Assembly: GCA_902555655.1 (NCBI GenBank)
Contig: CACDSX010000001.1
Span: 1 to 64,000, forward strand
DNA: 64,000 nt
From: an uncultured Pelagibacteraceae bacterium
GTDB taxonomy: Bacteria > Pseudomonadota > Alphaproteobacteria > Pelagibacterales > Pelagibacteraceae
Direction of reading: 5' to 3'
The translations under genes were made by a program, and so were the position numbers. The notes below the pieces were generated by a model that was given only the letters and a program-made list of their open reading frames with translations, did not search any database and had not been told where the DNA came from. This document shows, one piece after another, positions 8,937 to 18,925 of the stretch. Each line of letters starts with the position of its first letter. Position 1 is the first letter of the stretch.

Positions 8937-10345
8937 TGAAAGAAATTTTTTACTCGTTCTATCGTCTTTTGATTTAATACTACATTATATTTTTCATTTA
9001 AAAATAAATCATAAGATTTTAACATAGTATTTTTAATATTAGAATTTTGTTTGTTTGCATACTCTTTTAATTTTTCATTATTTTTAGTGTCATTTTGAAA
9101 TCTTTTTATTTTAGCAACATATATATTGTTTTCTTCATCATTAATTAGTGTAAATGAGTTAATTGGCAGCGAGTATAATATTTCAACAGCGTTGATTTCG
9201 AATCTTTTATTGTCTTTAATTGAGTTTAATTTTGTACTTTCAATTTTATCTGAGCCCATTTTTAAAAAATCATCATTATTAAATTGTTTATTAGTAATTT
9301 TATTTAATAAATTTTTGTTATAATCAAAAATATTTTTCTGATTAACTAAATTAATAATTTCTTTTTTTGTTTGATTATCATTTAAATCTGGTTCTTTTTG
9401 TTTAATATCATTAATCTTAAAAAGTATATAATCATCACCACTTTCAAAAATATCAAAATTATTGTTTCTCAATTCAAATATTTTTCTTTCAATTTCATTT
9501 TTTTCCATTGAAAATTTAAAATTCTTAATATTAGCTGGTTTAATTTTTAAACTTGAGACAATAGTTTCAAAATTTACTTCATTTGATATATCAATTTCTA
9601 TTTGATCTATTTTATCAAAAAATGATTGATTAAATTCATCAACCCCGATTAAATTTTTTGGATTAATTACTGCATAACTAAAATCGACATACTCTACTTT
9701 CAATTGATCTTTATTTTGACTTAAAAAATCTTTTAAATCTTTTTCAGTAATTTTTTCCTTTTTTTTATAAAAATTTTTTAAATTTATAAAATCTATTTCA
9801 AGTTTTTTATTTTCTTCCTCATACAATTTACTTATTAAAAAACTGGGAGATACTGATCCAGCTCCAATGTAATCAAAAAGACTTTTTTGTAATTCACGGC
9901 CTCTTAATCTTAGCTCAAATGCTGGTGCTGATTGATTGTTTTCAAGTAAAAATTTTTCGTATTTAATTCTTTGAAAATTTCCATTTTCATCGTGAAAGTT
10001 TTTATTATTTTTAATTTTTTTTAATAAGGTATTCTCAGAAATAATTAAATTATAATCCCTCACTTCTAAATCTAATAATGTTGTAGATACTAATCCTGAT
10101 AATAACTCTTCGATAATATTATTATCAAGATTTTCTCTAATTGTTTCTTGTGGTATTCCAGATCTATTCAGATAGTCAATAAACTCTTGAGTAGAAATAT
10201 TTTCTTTATTTATTTTTGCAACAGTGTTCGTATTTCCACTGCTGAACATGCTTCCCATACCCCAAAAAACAAAAGGTATAATCATGATAAAGACTAGTAA
10301 CCCAGCAAATTTACTTTTGGAAAAATTTCTAAAACTACCTATCAT
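8933..10345 (-). CDS. PpiD/SurA-N-like membrane-anchored periplasmic folding factor
   Basis: N-terminal TM anchor followed by VAKINKENISTQEFIDYLNRSGI (SurA_N-like); position upstream of trpE matches the alphaproteobacterial surA/ppiD-like-trpE arrangement. Confidence 0.75.
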   Translation of the reverse strand: MIGSFRNFSKSKFAGLLVFIMIIPFVFWGMGSMFSSGNTNTVAKINKENISTQEFIDYLNRSGIPQETIRENLDNNIIEELLSGLVSTTLLDLEVRDYNLIISENTLLKKIKNNKNFHDENGNFQRIKYEKFLLENNQSAPAFELRLRGRELQKSLFDYIGAGSVSPSFLISKLYEEENKKLEIDFINLKNFYKKKEKITEKDLKDFLSQNKDQLKVEYVDFSYAVINPKNLIGVDEFNQSFFDKIDQIEIDISNEVNFETIVSSLKIKPANIKNFKFSMEKNEIERKIFELRNNNFDIFESGDDYILFKINDIKQKEPDLNDNQTKKEIINLVNQKNIFDYNKNLLNKITNKQFNNDDFLKMGSDKIESTKLNSIKDNKRFEINAVEILYSLPINSFTLINDEENNIYVAKIKRFQNDTKNNEKLKEYANKQNSNIKNTMLKSYDLFLNEKYNVVLNQKTIERVKNFFQ

Positions 10346-10400
10346 ACTCTATAAATTTATTGATCTATAAAAAGCAAAGCTATAGATTAAAATACAACAG

Positions 10401-11138
10401 ATGACAAATAAATATATGTATTTTATCGCCAATTGGAAAATGTTTGGTACTTTAAATTCTTTAAATTCACTACATAAAGTAGTCAAATTTTTTAAAACCT
10501 TTAAAAAAAATAAAGCTTTGAAAATTATTTACTGCCCTCCAAATACCTTAATTCGTCCAATGTCTAAAAAACTTAAAAATAGTCACTTAATTGTAGGAGC
10601 TCAGAATTGTCATCAAAATGAAACTTTTGGTGCTCTTACTGGATATGTAAATTCATATATGCTGAAAAATGTTGGGGCCAAATATGTCATAATTGGTCAC
10701 TCTGAAAATAGAAGAGCAGGTGAAACAAATAAATTGATTAATCTTAAAATTAAAAGTGCATTAAAGTCTAGGCTCAAAGTAATTTTATGTATTGGTGAAA
10801 CATTACAAGAAAAAAGAAAAAAAGTTACTAAACAAATTTTAAAAAAACAAATAAGATTAGGATTAAATAAGATTAAAAATAGAAGTGATATTCTAATAGC
10901 TTATGAGCCTGTTTGGTCTATTGGAACAGGATTAATTCCGAAATCAAACGAATTGTACGAAACAATAAACTTTATTAAAAAAAACTATAAAAAATATAAA
11001 GTTTTATATGGCGGATCTGTAAATCCAAAAAATATTAATCAATTAAAGTTAATCAATAACTTAGATGGTTATTTAATTGGTGGAGCATCACAAAATTCAA
11101 ATAAATTTATTGATATAATCAAAAAATCATATAACTAA
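10401..11138 (+). CDS. tpiA: triosephosphate isomerase
   Basis: ANWKMFGT, GAQNCHQNETFGALTG, VIIGHSENRR, AYEPVWSIGTG, LYGGSVNPKN motifs. Confidence 0.97.
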   Translation: MTNKYMYFIANWKMFGTLNSLNSLHKVVKFFKTFKKNKALKIIYCPPNTLIRPMSKKLKNSHLIVGAQNCHQNETFGALTGYVNSYMLKNVGAKYVIIGHSENRRAGETNKLINLKIKSALKSRLKVILCIGETLQEKRKKVTKQILKKQIRLGLNKIKNRSDILIAYEPVWSIGTGLIPKSNELYETINFIKKNYKKYKVLYGGSVNPKNINQLKLINNLDGYLIGGASQNSNKFIDIIKKSYN

Positions 11139-11143
11139 CGCAC

Positions 11144-11446
11144 ATGGAAAATATTTTACTAATATTAAACATCATTTTTGCAGTTATTCTAGTTTTATTG
11201 GTTTTGATGCAAAAATCAGAGGGTGGAGCACTTGGAATTGGTGTGTCACAAGAAAATTTTATGTTTTCAAGGTCTGCTGGTAATTTTATGACAAAAGCAA
11301 CTGCAGTTGTGGCAACACTTTTTATCATATGTAGCTTAGGTTTAACTATTATATCTAGGGGTGATCTAATGCCAACTTCCTCTGTTTTAGACACTGTTGA
11401 AGAAAAAACAGAAGATACGCCAGCTATTCCGGAAAATAATAATTAA
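11144..11446 (+). CDS. secG: preprotein translocase subunit SecG
   Basis: Two TM segments, LLVLMQKSEGGALGIG motif; between tpiA and pyrG. Confidence 0.92.
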   Translation: MENILLILNIIFAVILVLLVLMQKSEGGALGIGVSQENFMFSRSAGNFMTKATAVVATLFIICSLGLTIISRGDLMPTSSVLDTVEEKTEDTPAIPENNN

Positions 11447-11486
11447 TACTTTCCAATTACTTTTTTATTCGCTATAAGATAATTCC

Positions 11487-13103
11487 ATGGCGCGATATAT
11501 ATTTGTCACCGGCGGCGTGGTTTCATCCTTAGGAAAAGGTCTTTCATCAGCTTCACTAGCATATTTACTTCAATCAAGAGGTTACAAGGTAAGATTAAGA
11601 AAATTAGATCCATACTTAAATGTTGATCCGGGAACAATGAGCCCATTTCAACATGGAGAAGTTTTTGTTACGGATGATGGTGCTGAAACTGATCTTGACT
11701 TAGGTCATTATGAGAGATTTTCAGGTGTCTCAGCAAAAAAATCAGATAATATTACAACAGGTAAAATTTATAATGATGTTCTTAAAAAAGAACGTAAAGG
11801 AAAATATTTAGGTAAAACAGTTCAAGTTATTCCTCACATTACTGATCGTATAAAAGAATTTATTAAGAATGACTCTTCCAAAGAAGACTTTATTATTTGT
11901 GAAATTGGAGGAACAGTAGGTGATATTGAAAGTTTACCTTTTGTCGAAGCTATTAGACAATTTGCAAATGATATTGGAAAAAAAAATGCATTATTTATTC
12001 ATCTCACTCTTGTACCTTACTTAAAATCATCAGATGAAATTAAAACAAAACCAACACAACATTCGGTCAAAGAATTAAGGAGCATTGGTATCCAACCAGA
12101 TATAATTATTTGTAGATCAGAAAGACCTATACCTTTAGATCATCGTAAAAAAATATCATTATTTTGTAACATTGATATTAAAAATGTAATAGAAACAGTT
12201 GATGTAAAAACTATTTATGAAGCCCCAATAAGCTTCTGCAAAGAAAAATTAGACCTTCAAGTTTTAAATTATTTTAAGCTTAAATCAAAAAAACCAGTTA
12301 ATCTCAATCCTTGGAAAAAAATTACTCAAATAATTTTACAAAAGAAAAAACAAGTAAACATAGCTTTAATTGGTAAATATGTTGAATTAAAAGACGCTTA
12401 TAAATCTTTAGATGAAGCTTTAACACATGGTGGTATTGAAAATAATGTAAAAGTAAATTTAATAAGAATTGATTCTGAAAAGTTAAAAATATCAGAAATT
12501 AAAACCAAACTAAAAGATATCTCAGGAGTTCTAATTCCAGGTGGATTTGGTAAAAGAGGTACCGACGGAAAAATAGAAGCAATTAAGTATGCAAGAAATA
12601 ATAAAGTTCCATTTCTTGGTATTTGTTATGGAATGCAAATGGCAATAATAGAATTTGCAAGAAATAAACTAAATTTAAAAAAAGCTACTTCAAGTGAATT
12701 TGATAAAAAAGGAATACCAATTATCGGTCTCATTAATGAATGGAAAAAAGATGGTAAAACAATAAAAGGAACTGATAAGGATTTAGGTGGCACTATGCGA
12801 TTAGGATCTTATGACGCTAAATTAAAAGAAAATTCAATGATTAAGAAAATTTACAAAAAGAATTTAATCAAAGAAAGGCACAGACACAGATATGAAGTTA
12901 ATATCAATTATAAAGAAAAATTTGAGAAAAATGGCATGATTTTTTCAGGCTTATCGCCAGATGGCGAGTTACCTGAAATAATTGAGCTTAGGAATCACCC
13001 TTGGTTTATAGGTGTTCAGTTTCACCCTGAATTTAAATCTAGACCTTTGTCTCCTCATCCTTTATTCTCATCATTTATCAAGGCATCTAAAAATCACAAA
13101 TGA
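11487..13103 (+). CDS. pyrG: CTP synthase
   Basis: [49 protein letters not shown] motifs. Confidence 0.98.
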   Translation: MARYIFVTGGVVSSLGKGLSSASLAYLLQSRGYKVRLRKLDPYLNVDPGTMSPFQHGEVFVTDDGAETDLDLGHYERFSGVSAKKSDNITTGKIYNDVLKKERKGKYLGKTVQVIPHITDRIKEFIKNDSSKEDFIICEIGGTVGDIESLPFVEAIRQFANDIGKKNALFIHLTLVPYLKSSDEIKTKPTQHSVKELRSIGIQPDIIICRSERPIPLDHRKKISLFCNIDIKNVIETVDVKTIYEAPISFCKEKLDLQVLNYFKLKSKKPVNLNPWKKITQIILQKKKQVNIALIGKYVELKDAYKSLDEALTHGGIENNVKVNLIRIDSEKLKISEIKTKLKDISGVLIPGGFGKRGTDGKIEAIKYARNNKVPFLGICYGMQMAIIEFARNKLNLKKATSSEFDKKGIPIIGLINEWKKDGKTIKGTDKDLGGTMRLGSYDAKLKENSMIKKIYKKNLIKERHRHRYEVNINYKEKFEKNGMIFSGLSPDGELPEIIELRNHPWFIGVQFHPEFKSRPLSPHPLFSSFIKASKNHK

Positions 13104-13924
13104 ATAATGTAAAAGTTAATTGCGGTAATATAGAAATTTCTAATGAAAATAAGATTTGCTTAATTGCAGGTCCTTGTCAGTTAGAAACAGAGCAACATGC
13201 TTTAGATATGGCAGGAAAAATTCAAGAAATAACAAAAAAATTTAATATTGGTTTTATTTATAAAACCTCATTTGATAAGGCAAATAGAACAAGTTTAAAG
13301 AGCAAAAGAGGGGCAGGATTAGAAGCTTCACTTCCAGTTTTTGATAAAATTAAAAAAGAACTTAATGTTCCAATTCTGACTGATATTCACAATATTGAAC
13401 AGTGTTCAATTGTAAGTGAACATGTTGATGTTATTCAAATACCAGCTTTTCTTTGTAGACAAACAGATTTACTTATTGCTGCTGCTAAGACAAATAAAAT
13501 CATAAATGTTAAAAAGGGACAATTTTTGGCTCCTTGGGATATGGTAAATGTTACAAAGAAAATTTCAGATTCAGGAAATAATAATATTTTAGTTACAGAG
13601 AGAGGTGCAAGTTTTGGTTATAACACACTTATTTCAGATATGAGATCAATACCTATAATGGCAAAGAATGGTTATCCAGTTATCTTTGATGCCACTCACT
13701 CAGTTCAACAACCGGGAGGTCTTGGAGAGAAAAGTGGAGGTCAAAGAGAATTTGTAGAATATTTAGCTAGAGCAGCCGCGGCAGTTGGTGTTGCAGGAGT
13801 ATTTATTGAAACACATCAAGATCCAGATAATGCACCATCAGATGGACCAAATATGGTTCCTTTAGATAAGTTAGAAAATTTATTAAAACAACTTACAGAT
13901 ATTGATAATTTAATAAAAAATTAG
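13100..13924 (+). CDS. kdsA: 2-dehydro-3-deoxyphosphooctonate aldolase
   Basis: [38 protein letters not shown] motifs. Confidence 0.97.
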   Translation: MNNVKVNCGNIEISNENKICLIAGPCQLETEQHALDMAGKIQEITKKFNIGFIYKTSFDKANRTSLKSKRGAGLEASLPVFDKIKKELNVPILTDIHNIEQCSIVSEHVDVIQIPAFLCRQTDLLIAAAKTNKIINVKKGQFLAPWDMVNVTKKISDSGNNNILVTERGASFGYNTLISDMRSIPIMAKNGYPVIFDATHSVQQPGGLGEKSGGQREFVEYLARAAAAVGVAGVFIETHQDPDNAPSDGPNMVPLDKLENLLKQLTDIDNLIKN

Positions 13925-15180
13925 TGAGTAAAATTTTAAAAGTAAAAGCCCGTCAAGTATTTGACAGTAGAGGAAATCCTACTATTGAAGCAGAAGTATT
14001 TACAAGGAATACTAGTGCTCGTGCAATATGTCCTTCTGGTGCTTCTACTGGAACATACGAGGCTTTTGAAAGAAGAGATAAGAATAACAAAAGATACCTA
14101 GGAAAAAGTGTCTTTAATGCAGTTAATTTAATTAACACAAAAATTTCAAAAAAACTAAAAGGTCAAAGCATTCACAATCAAGAAAGAGCAGATGCATTAA
14201 TGATCAATCTGGATGGAACAAAGCAAAAAACTAGATTAGGAGCCAATGCAATACTTTCTGTATCGATGGCAATAAAAAAACTTTCTGCTAAAGTAAGAAA
14301 ATTACCATTATACAAGACATTTTTAGTTAAAAATAATTTTAGATTACCATATCCATTAATGAATATAATTAATGGGGGGGCACATGCTAATAATGGTTTA
14401 AGAATTCAAGAATTTATGATTAGACCAGATCGAGCAAAAAGTTTTTCAGATGCAATGAGAATTTGTTTTGTTGTGATTAAAAATTTAAATAAAATTATTA
14501 AATCAAGAGGTTTATCAACAGCTGTTGGAGATGAAGGTGGTTTTGCTCCAATGATAAATAATAACAATCAAGCATTAGATTTAATTGTGAAAGCAATCAA
14601 AAAATCTGGCCTAGTTAATGGCAAAGATGTATCAATTTGTTTAGACGTAGCAGCAAACGAGCTGTATAAAAAAAATAAATATTCAATTCATTCTAAAAGT
14701 TATATATCTGTTGAAAAGTCTATTAATGAATACAAAAAAATTATTAAAAAGTATAAGATAAAATCACTTGAGGATCCTTTTGCTGAAAACGACTGGTTAT
14801 CTTGGAGTAAATTAATGAGTTCAGTTAAAACAACTCAAATAGTAGGTGATGACCTTTATGTAACTAATCTTGAAAGATTAAAAAAAGGTTTTTTAAATTT
14901 ATCATCTAATGCCATTTTAATTAAACTAAATCAAATAGGCACTGTTTCAGAAACTTTAGATGTGATTAATTTTGCTCAAATAATTGGATTTAAAACAATT
15001 ATTTCTCACAGATCAGGAGATAGTGAAGATTCATTTATTGCAGATTTAGCCGTAGGAACTAATTCAAATCAAATAAAAACAGGATCTTTAGCTAGATCTG
15101 AACGAGTAGCTAAATATAATCAATTAATACGTATAGAAGAAGATCTTGGAAAAAAAGCTAGAATGAATAAGATTCATTAA
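13924..15180 (+). CDS. eno: enolase (GTG start)
   Basis: ARQVFDSRGNPTIEAEV, NIINGGAHANN, GDEGGFAP, SHRSGDSEDSFIADLAVG motifs. Confidence 0.98.
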   Translation: MSKILKVKARQVFDSRGNPTIEAEVFTRNTSARAICPSGASTGTYEAFERRDKNNKRYLGKSVFNAVNLINTKISKKLKGQSIHNQERADALMINLDGTKQKTRLGANAILSVSMAIKKLSAKVRKLPLYKTFLVKNNFRLPYPLMNIINGGAHANNGLRIQEFMIRPDRAKSFSDAMRICFVVIKNLNKIIKSRGLSTAVGDEGGFAPMINNNNQALDLIVKAIKKSGLVNGKDVSICLDVAANELYKKNKYSIHSKSYISVEKSINEYKKIIKKYKIKSLEDPFAENDWLSWSKLMSSVKTTQIVGDDLYVTNLERLKKGFLNLSSNAILIKLNQIGTVSETLDVINFAQIIGFKTIISHRSGDSEDSFIADLAVGTNSNQIKTGSLARSERVAKYNQLIRIEEDLGKKARMNKIH

Positions 15181-15488
15181 TGCTTAAAAGATTAAAAAAA
15201 AACTACTTTTTAATAATATCAACATTCTTAATTTTATATTTTTTTTTTAATCTTCTATCAGGCCAAAGAGGACTTATTTCTTACTTTGAAAAAAAACAGA
15301 TCTTAAAAAACCTAGAAAATGATGAAATTCTACTAATAAGTCAAATTGAGGACTTGGATTTTAAAAATTCATTGTTAAGTGATAATCTCGATCTTGATTA
15401 TATTGAAACTTTAATAAGAGAAAGATTTTTATTTGGAAAAAAAAATGAGACAATTTATATAATTAAAAACAATGACACAAAAAATTAA
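15180..15488 (+). CDS. FtsB/DivIC-type septum formation initiator protein
   Basis: Short protein with one N-terminal TM and a coiled-coil, [16 protein letters not shown]-terminus; located directly after eno as FtsB-like genes usually are. Confidence 0.8.
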   Translation: MLKRLKKNYFLIISTFLILYFFFNLLSGQRGLISYFEKKQILKNLENDEILLISQIEDLDFKNSLLSDNLDLDYIETLIRERFLFGKKNETIYIIKNNDTKN

Positions 15489-16404
15489 ACCTAGACATCC
15501 AGAAAAAACAAAAAATCCAATTAATCCAATTAAAAAAAAACCTGAATGGATTAGATCAAAACTATCAAATAGCAAAGAGTTTTTTTTAACTAAAACTATT
15601 GTAAATAAAAATAATCTAGTAACAGTTTGTCAGGAGGCAAATTGTCCAAATATTACTGAATGTTGGAGCAAAAGACATGCAACATTCATGATAATGGGAG
15701 ACACCTGTACAAGAGCATGTGCTTTTTGTGATGTTAAAACTGGAAAACCTAATAAACTTGATGAATTAGAGCCAATAAAAATTTCACAGGCAGTTAAAAA
15801 ATTAAATTTAAAACATGTTGTAATTACATCAGTTGATAGAGATGATCTAGAAGATGGTGGATCAAATCATTTTTTTGAAGTTATTAGTCAAACCAAAAAA
15901 ACAAATCCAAAAACTACAATTGAAGTTTTAACGCCGGATTTTCTAAGAAAAGGTGATGCATATAAAAAAGTTCTAGAAGCGAATCCAGACGTTTTTAATC
16001 ACAATATTGAGACTGTACCAAGCCTTTATCTAAAAGTAAGACCAGGTTCAAGATATTTTTCCTCATTGGAACTTTTGAAAAATGCAAAGAAAATGAATAA
16101 AAAAATTTTTACTAAATCTGGAATAATGGTTGGGCTAGGTGAAAATAAAGATGAAATTTTACAAGTTATGGATGATCTTAAAGCAGCAGATGTTGATTTT
16201 TTAACAATTGGGCAGTACTTGCAACCATCAGTAAAACATTTTCCTTTAGATCGATACTATACACCGCAAGAATTTGATGAACTTGGAGCTATTGCGAAAG
16301 CAAAAGGTTTCTTGTTAGTCTCATCATCTCCGTTAACAAGATCTTCTTATCATGCGGATGAAGATTTTGCTATACTTCAACAAAACAGAAATAATTTTCA
16401 TTAA
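15472..16404 (+). CDS. lipA: lipoyl synthase
   Basis: Radical [53 protein letters not shown] motifs. Confidence 0.98.
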   Translation: MTQKIKPRHPEKTKNPINPIKKKPEWIRSKLSNSKEFFLTKTIVNKNNLVTVCQEANCPNITECWSKRHATFMIMGDTCTRACAFCDVKTGKPNKLDELEPIKISQAVKKLNLKHVVITSVDRDDLEDGGSNHFFEVISQTKKTNPKTTIEVLTPDFLRKGDAYKKVLEANPDVFNHNIETVPSLYLKVRPGSRYFSSLELLKNAKKMNKKIFTKSGIMVGLGENKDEILQVMDDLKAADVDFLTIGQYLQPSVKHFPLDRYYTPQEFDELGAIAKAKGFLLVSSSPLTRSSYHADEDFAILQQNRNNFH

Positions 16405-16859
16405 TGCCAAAGGCTTCAGTTAAGAGATTAATTGAATGCAAAAAAAATCAATTAATTGATTTGGTTCTTGATATAGAAAAATATCCAGAATTTGTTCCTT
16501 TTTGTTTAGGTGCTCATGTCTATGAAAGAAATAATGAAGGAGATTTAATATTAATTATTGCTGATCTAACAATAGGCAAGGGGCCTTTCAAAGACACTTA
16601 TAAAAGTGATGTAAAATTTAATAAAAAAAATAGCACAATAAACGTTACAAATATTGGTGGACCATTAAATCATCTCAAAAATGATTGGCATTTTAAAGAA
16701 CATGAAAATGGAACAGAAATTACCTTTGATATTGATTTTGAAATTGAAAATAAATTTTTAAATATTGTTATGACAAAATCTTTTCAATTTGGTCTAGATA
16801 AAATAGCTGATGCTTTTCAAAAGAGAGCTGAAAAATTATTTGGCAATTCTGTGAGCTAA
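16404..16859 (+). CDS. COQ10/RatA-like START-domain protein (ubiquinone-binding)
   Basis: LVLDIEKYPEFVPFC motif and 151 aa START-like fold length; after lipA. Confidence 0.85.
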   Translation: MPKASVKRLIECKKNQLIDLVLDIEKYPEFVPFCLGAHVYERNNEGDLILIIADLTIGKGPFKDTYKSDVKFNKKNSTINVTNIGGPLNHLKNDWHFKEHENGTEITFDIDFEIENKFLNIVMTKSFQFGLDKIADAFQKRAEKLFGNSVS

Positions 16860-17297
16860 ATCTAAAGCCTTTTTAACAGTAGCCTTTTGTATAGAAAATC
16901 TTTTTTTACTTTTAAATAAACACTTATATATTTGAGTATTTACACCTTTTTTAACTCCAATATAAACAAGACCAACAGGTTTTTGTTTTGTGCCACCATT
17001 TGGGCCAGCTATACCAGTAATTGAAACACTAATATTAGCTTTTGATATTTTAGACAAATTATTAACCATTGCCAAACAACACTCATGACTTACAGCGCCA
17101 TATTTTTTTATGATATTTTTATTAATTTTTAAGAATTTGATTTTAGCTTGATTTGAATATGTAATTAAACCTATATCAAAAATTTTTGATGCCCCACTTA
17201 TTGAAGTGATTGAGCTAGCAAGTAATCCACCCGTGCAAGATTCTGCAAATGAAATTTTAAGTTTCTTTTTAGTTAATATTTTTACTAAAGATTTCAT
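16836..17297 (-). CDS. pncC: CinA C-terminal domain protein (nicotinamide-nucleotide amidohydrolase PncC-like)
   Basis: SFAESCTGGLLASSIT, YGAVSHECCLAM, SVSITGIAGPNGGTKQKPVGLVYIG motifs. Confidence 0.92.
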   Translation of the reverse strand: MKSLVKILTKKKLKISFAESCTGGLLASSITSISGASKIFDIGLITYSNQAKIKFLKINKNIIKKYGAVSHECCLAMVNNLSKISKANISVSITGIAGPNGGTKQKPVGLVYIGVKKGVNTQIYKCLFKSKKRFSIQKATVKKALDLAHRIAK

Positions 17298-17800
17298 CAG
17301 ATTAGATAACTACTTAAAATCATAAAACAAATTAAAGATAAAACCACATAGAAACCTGCACAAACATCATCCATAATTACACCAAAACTATTTTTGAAGT
17401 TTTTATCAAAAAAACTAACTGGAAATGGTTTTGCTATGTCAAAAAATCTAAATAATATAAAACAAATGCCATAAAAAATTATAGCCTCATCAGGTGACTT
17501 TTCGGTTCCATGTGAAATTTCATAGAGATAAATTGGAATAGATTGACCAATAAATTCGTCGATAATCACTTCTTTGGGATCTTTATTTTCATTATCTTTA
17601 ATATGTGCTGAAATTGCTGAAAAAGAATAAATAAAAATAATTATTAAACCTATCAATATGATATTTGCAGACATATTCAATATATGAAAAAAATAATAAA
17701 GCACAATTACTGTTGCTAACGATCCAAACGTACCAGGAATTTTTGGAAGTTTTCCTAAACCAAACATTGTAACAAATAATGTATTAAAGTTTTTAATCAT
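17297..17800 (-). CDS. pgpA: phosphatidylglycerophosphatase A
   Basis: GLGKLPKIPGTFGSL, DEFIGQ, RFFDIAKPFPVSFFD, GVIMDDVCAG motifs. Confidence 0.93.
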   Translation of the reverse strand: MIKNFNTLFVTMFGLGKLPKIPGTFGSLATVIVLYYFFHILNMSANIILIGLIIIFIYSFSAISAHIKDNENKDPKEVIIDEFIGQSIPIYLYEISHGTEKSPDEAIIFYGICFILFRFFDIAKPFPVSFFDKNFKNSFGVIMDDVCAGFYVVLSLICFMILSSYLI

Positions 17801-18899
17801 ATTTTGTTACTGAAACTATTACCTCACAAGCAATAGCTTTTTCCTTTCCTATTAAACCTAATTTTTCTACAGTTTTTCCTTTTAAATTAATAAGATCTTT
17901 ATTTAAACCCGTTAAATTTGATATCGAATTTATTATTTTGTTTCGGTATTTTGAAACTTTTGGTTGTTCACAAATTAAATTTATATCAATATTATTAATA
18001 GATAAATTAGATTTATCTAAATTATCTAAAATAGGTTTTAACATCTTAGGTGATCTTATATTTTTGAATTTTTTCGTGTTAGGAAAATAAGTACCAATAT
18101 CATTTCTTCTAGTGGCACCTAAAATTGAATCAATAATAGCATGCAAGATTACATCTCCATCTGAATGTCCTTTAAGCCCTGAATGAAATGGTATTTTTAT
18201 GCCACCTAGATAAAGTTTTTTGTTTTTAATTAATCTATGAATATCAAAACCTATTCCAAAATACGTCTTATTTAATTTAATATCTGTTTTGTAGGTAATT
18301 TTAATATTATCATTATTACCTTTTATAAATTTAACTTTTTTATTATTATTTACAAACAATGTTGCTTCATCAGTAATTTTATTTTTTTGACTTATTGAAA
18401 GTTGATATAATTCTTTATATCTAAAAGCTTGTGGTGTTTGCGTTAAAAATGCTTTTTCTCTATTAAGATTAAAAATTTCATTATTTGTTTTATATTTAAT
18501 CGAATCCCTTGAGTTAATAAATGGTACAACAGCTTTATTGGATTTAAGTAGAGCTATTAATTTTTTTAATAACTTTATACTAAAATCTGGTCTAGCAGCA
18601 TCATGAATAAGTATATTTTTTGGTTTAAATTTTTTTAGGTATTTTAAGGCTTTTAGAGAAGAGTCAGATCTTTCTTTTCCACCTTTAATAATATTAATTG
18701 ATTTTAAATATTTTTTATTTTTAAAATGGTTTAGATTGTTGGTCACAACTACTATTTTTTTAAAAAGCTTTGAATTTAACGATTTTTCAATTGAGTGATC
18801 AATTATTTCTTTATTTTTATAATTATAGAATTGTTTATCTATATTTTTATGAAATCTCTTACTTTTTCCAGCAGCTAGTATTACAAAATAGTTGTTCAT
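17793..18899 (-). CDS. ispDF: bifunctional IspD/IspF (MEP pathway)
   Basis: N-terminal nucleotidyltransferase VILAAGKSKRF, HDAARP; C-terminal IspF GIGFDIHRL, GHSDGDVILHAIIDSILGA. Confidence 0.95.
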   Translation of the reverse strand: MNNYFVILAAGKSKRFHKNIDKQFYNYKNKEIIDHSIEKSLNSKLFKKIVVVTNNLNHFKNKKYLKSINIIKGGKERSDSSLKALKYLKKFKPKNILIHDAARPDFSIKLLKKLIALLKSNKAVVPFINSRDSIKYKTNNEIFNLNREKAFLTQTPQAFRYKELYQLSISQKNKITDEATLFVNNNKKVKFIKGNNDNIKITYKTDIKLNKTYFGIGFDIHRLIKNKKLYLGGIKIPFHSGLKGHSDGDVILHAIIDSILGATRRNDIGTYFPNTKKFKNIRSPKMLKPILDNLDKSNLSINNIDINLICEQPKVSKYRNKIINSISNLTGLNKDLINLKGKTVEKLGLIGKEKAIACEVIVSVTKYD

Positions 18900-18925
18900 T
18901 TGTTTAAATGCTATAATTCTAAATC

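Noticed and set aside
11119-11394. 91-aa antisense ORF over secG
   Set aside because: Mirror of the conserved secG frame, no independent support.
16404-16859. Possible toxin of a RatA-type toxin-antitoxin system
   Set aside because: RatA labels are commonly attached to COQ10-like START proteins; there is no antitoxin partner and the lipA context fits a ubiquinone-associated role.
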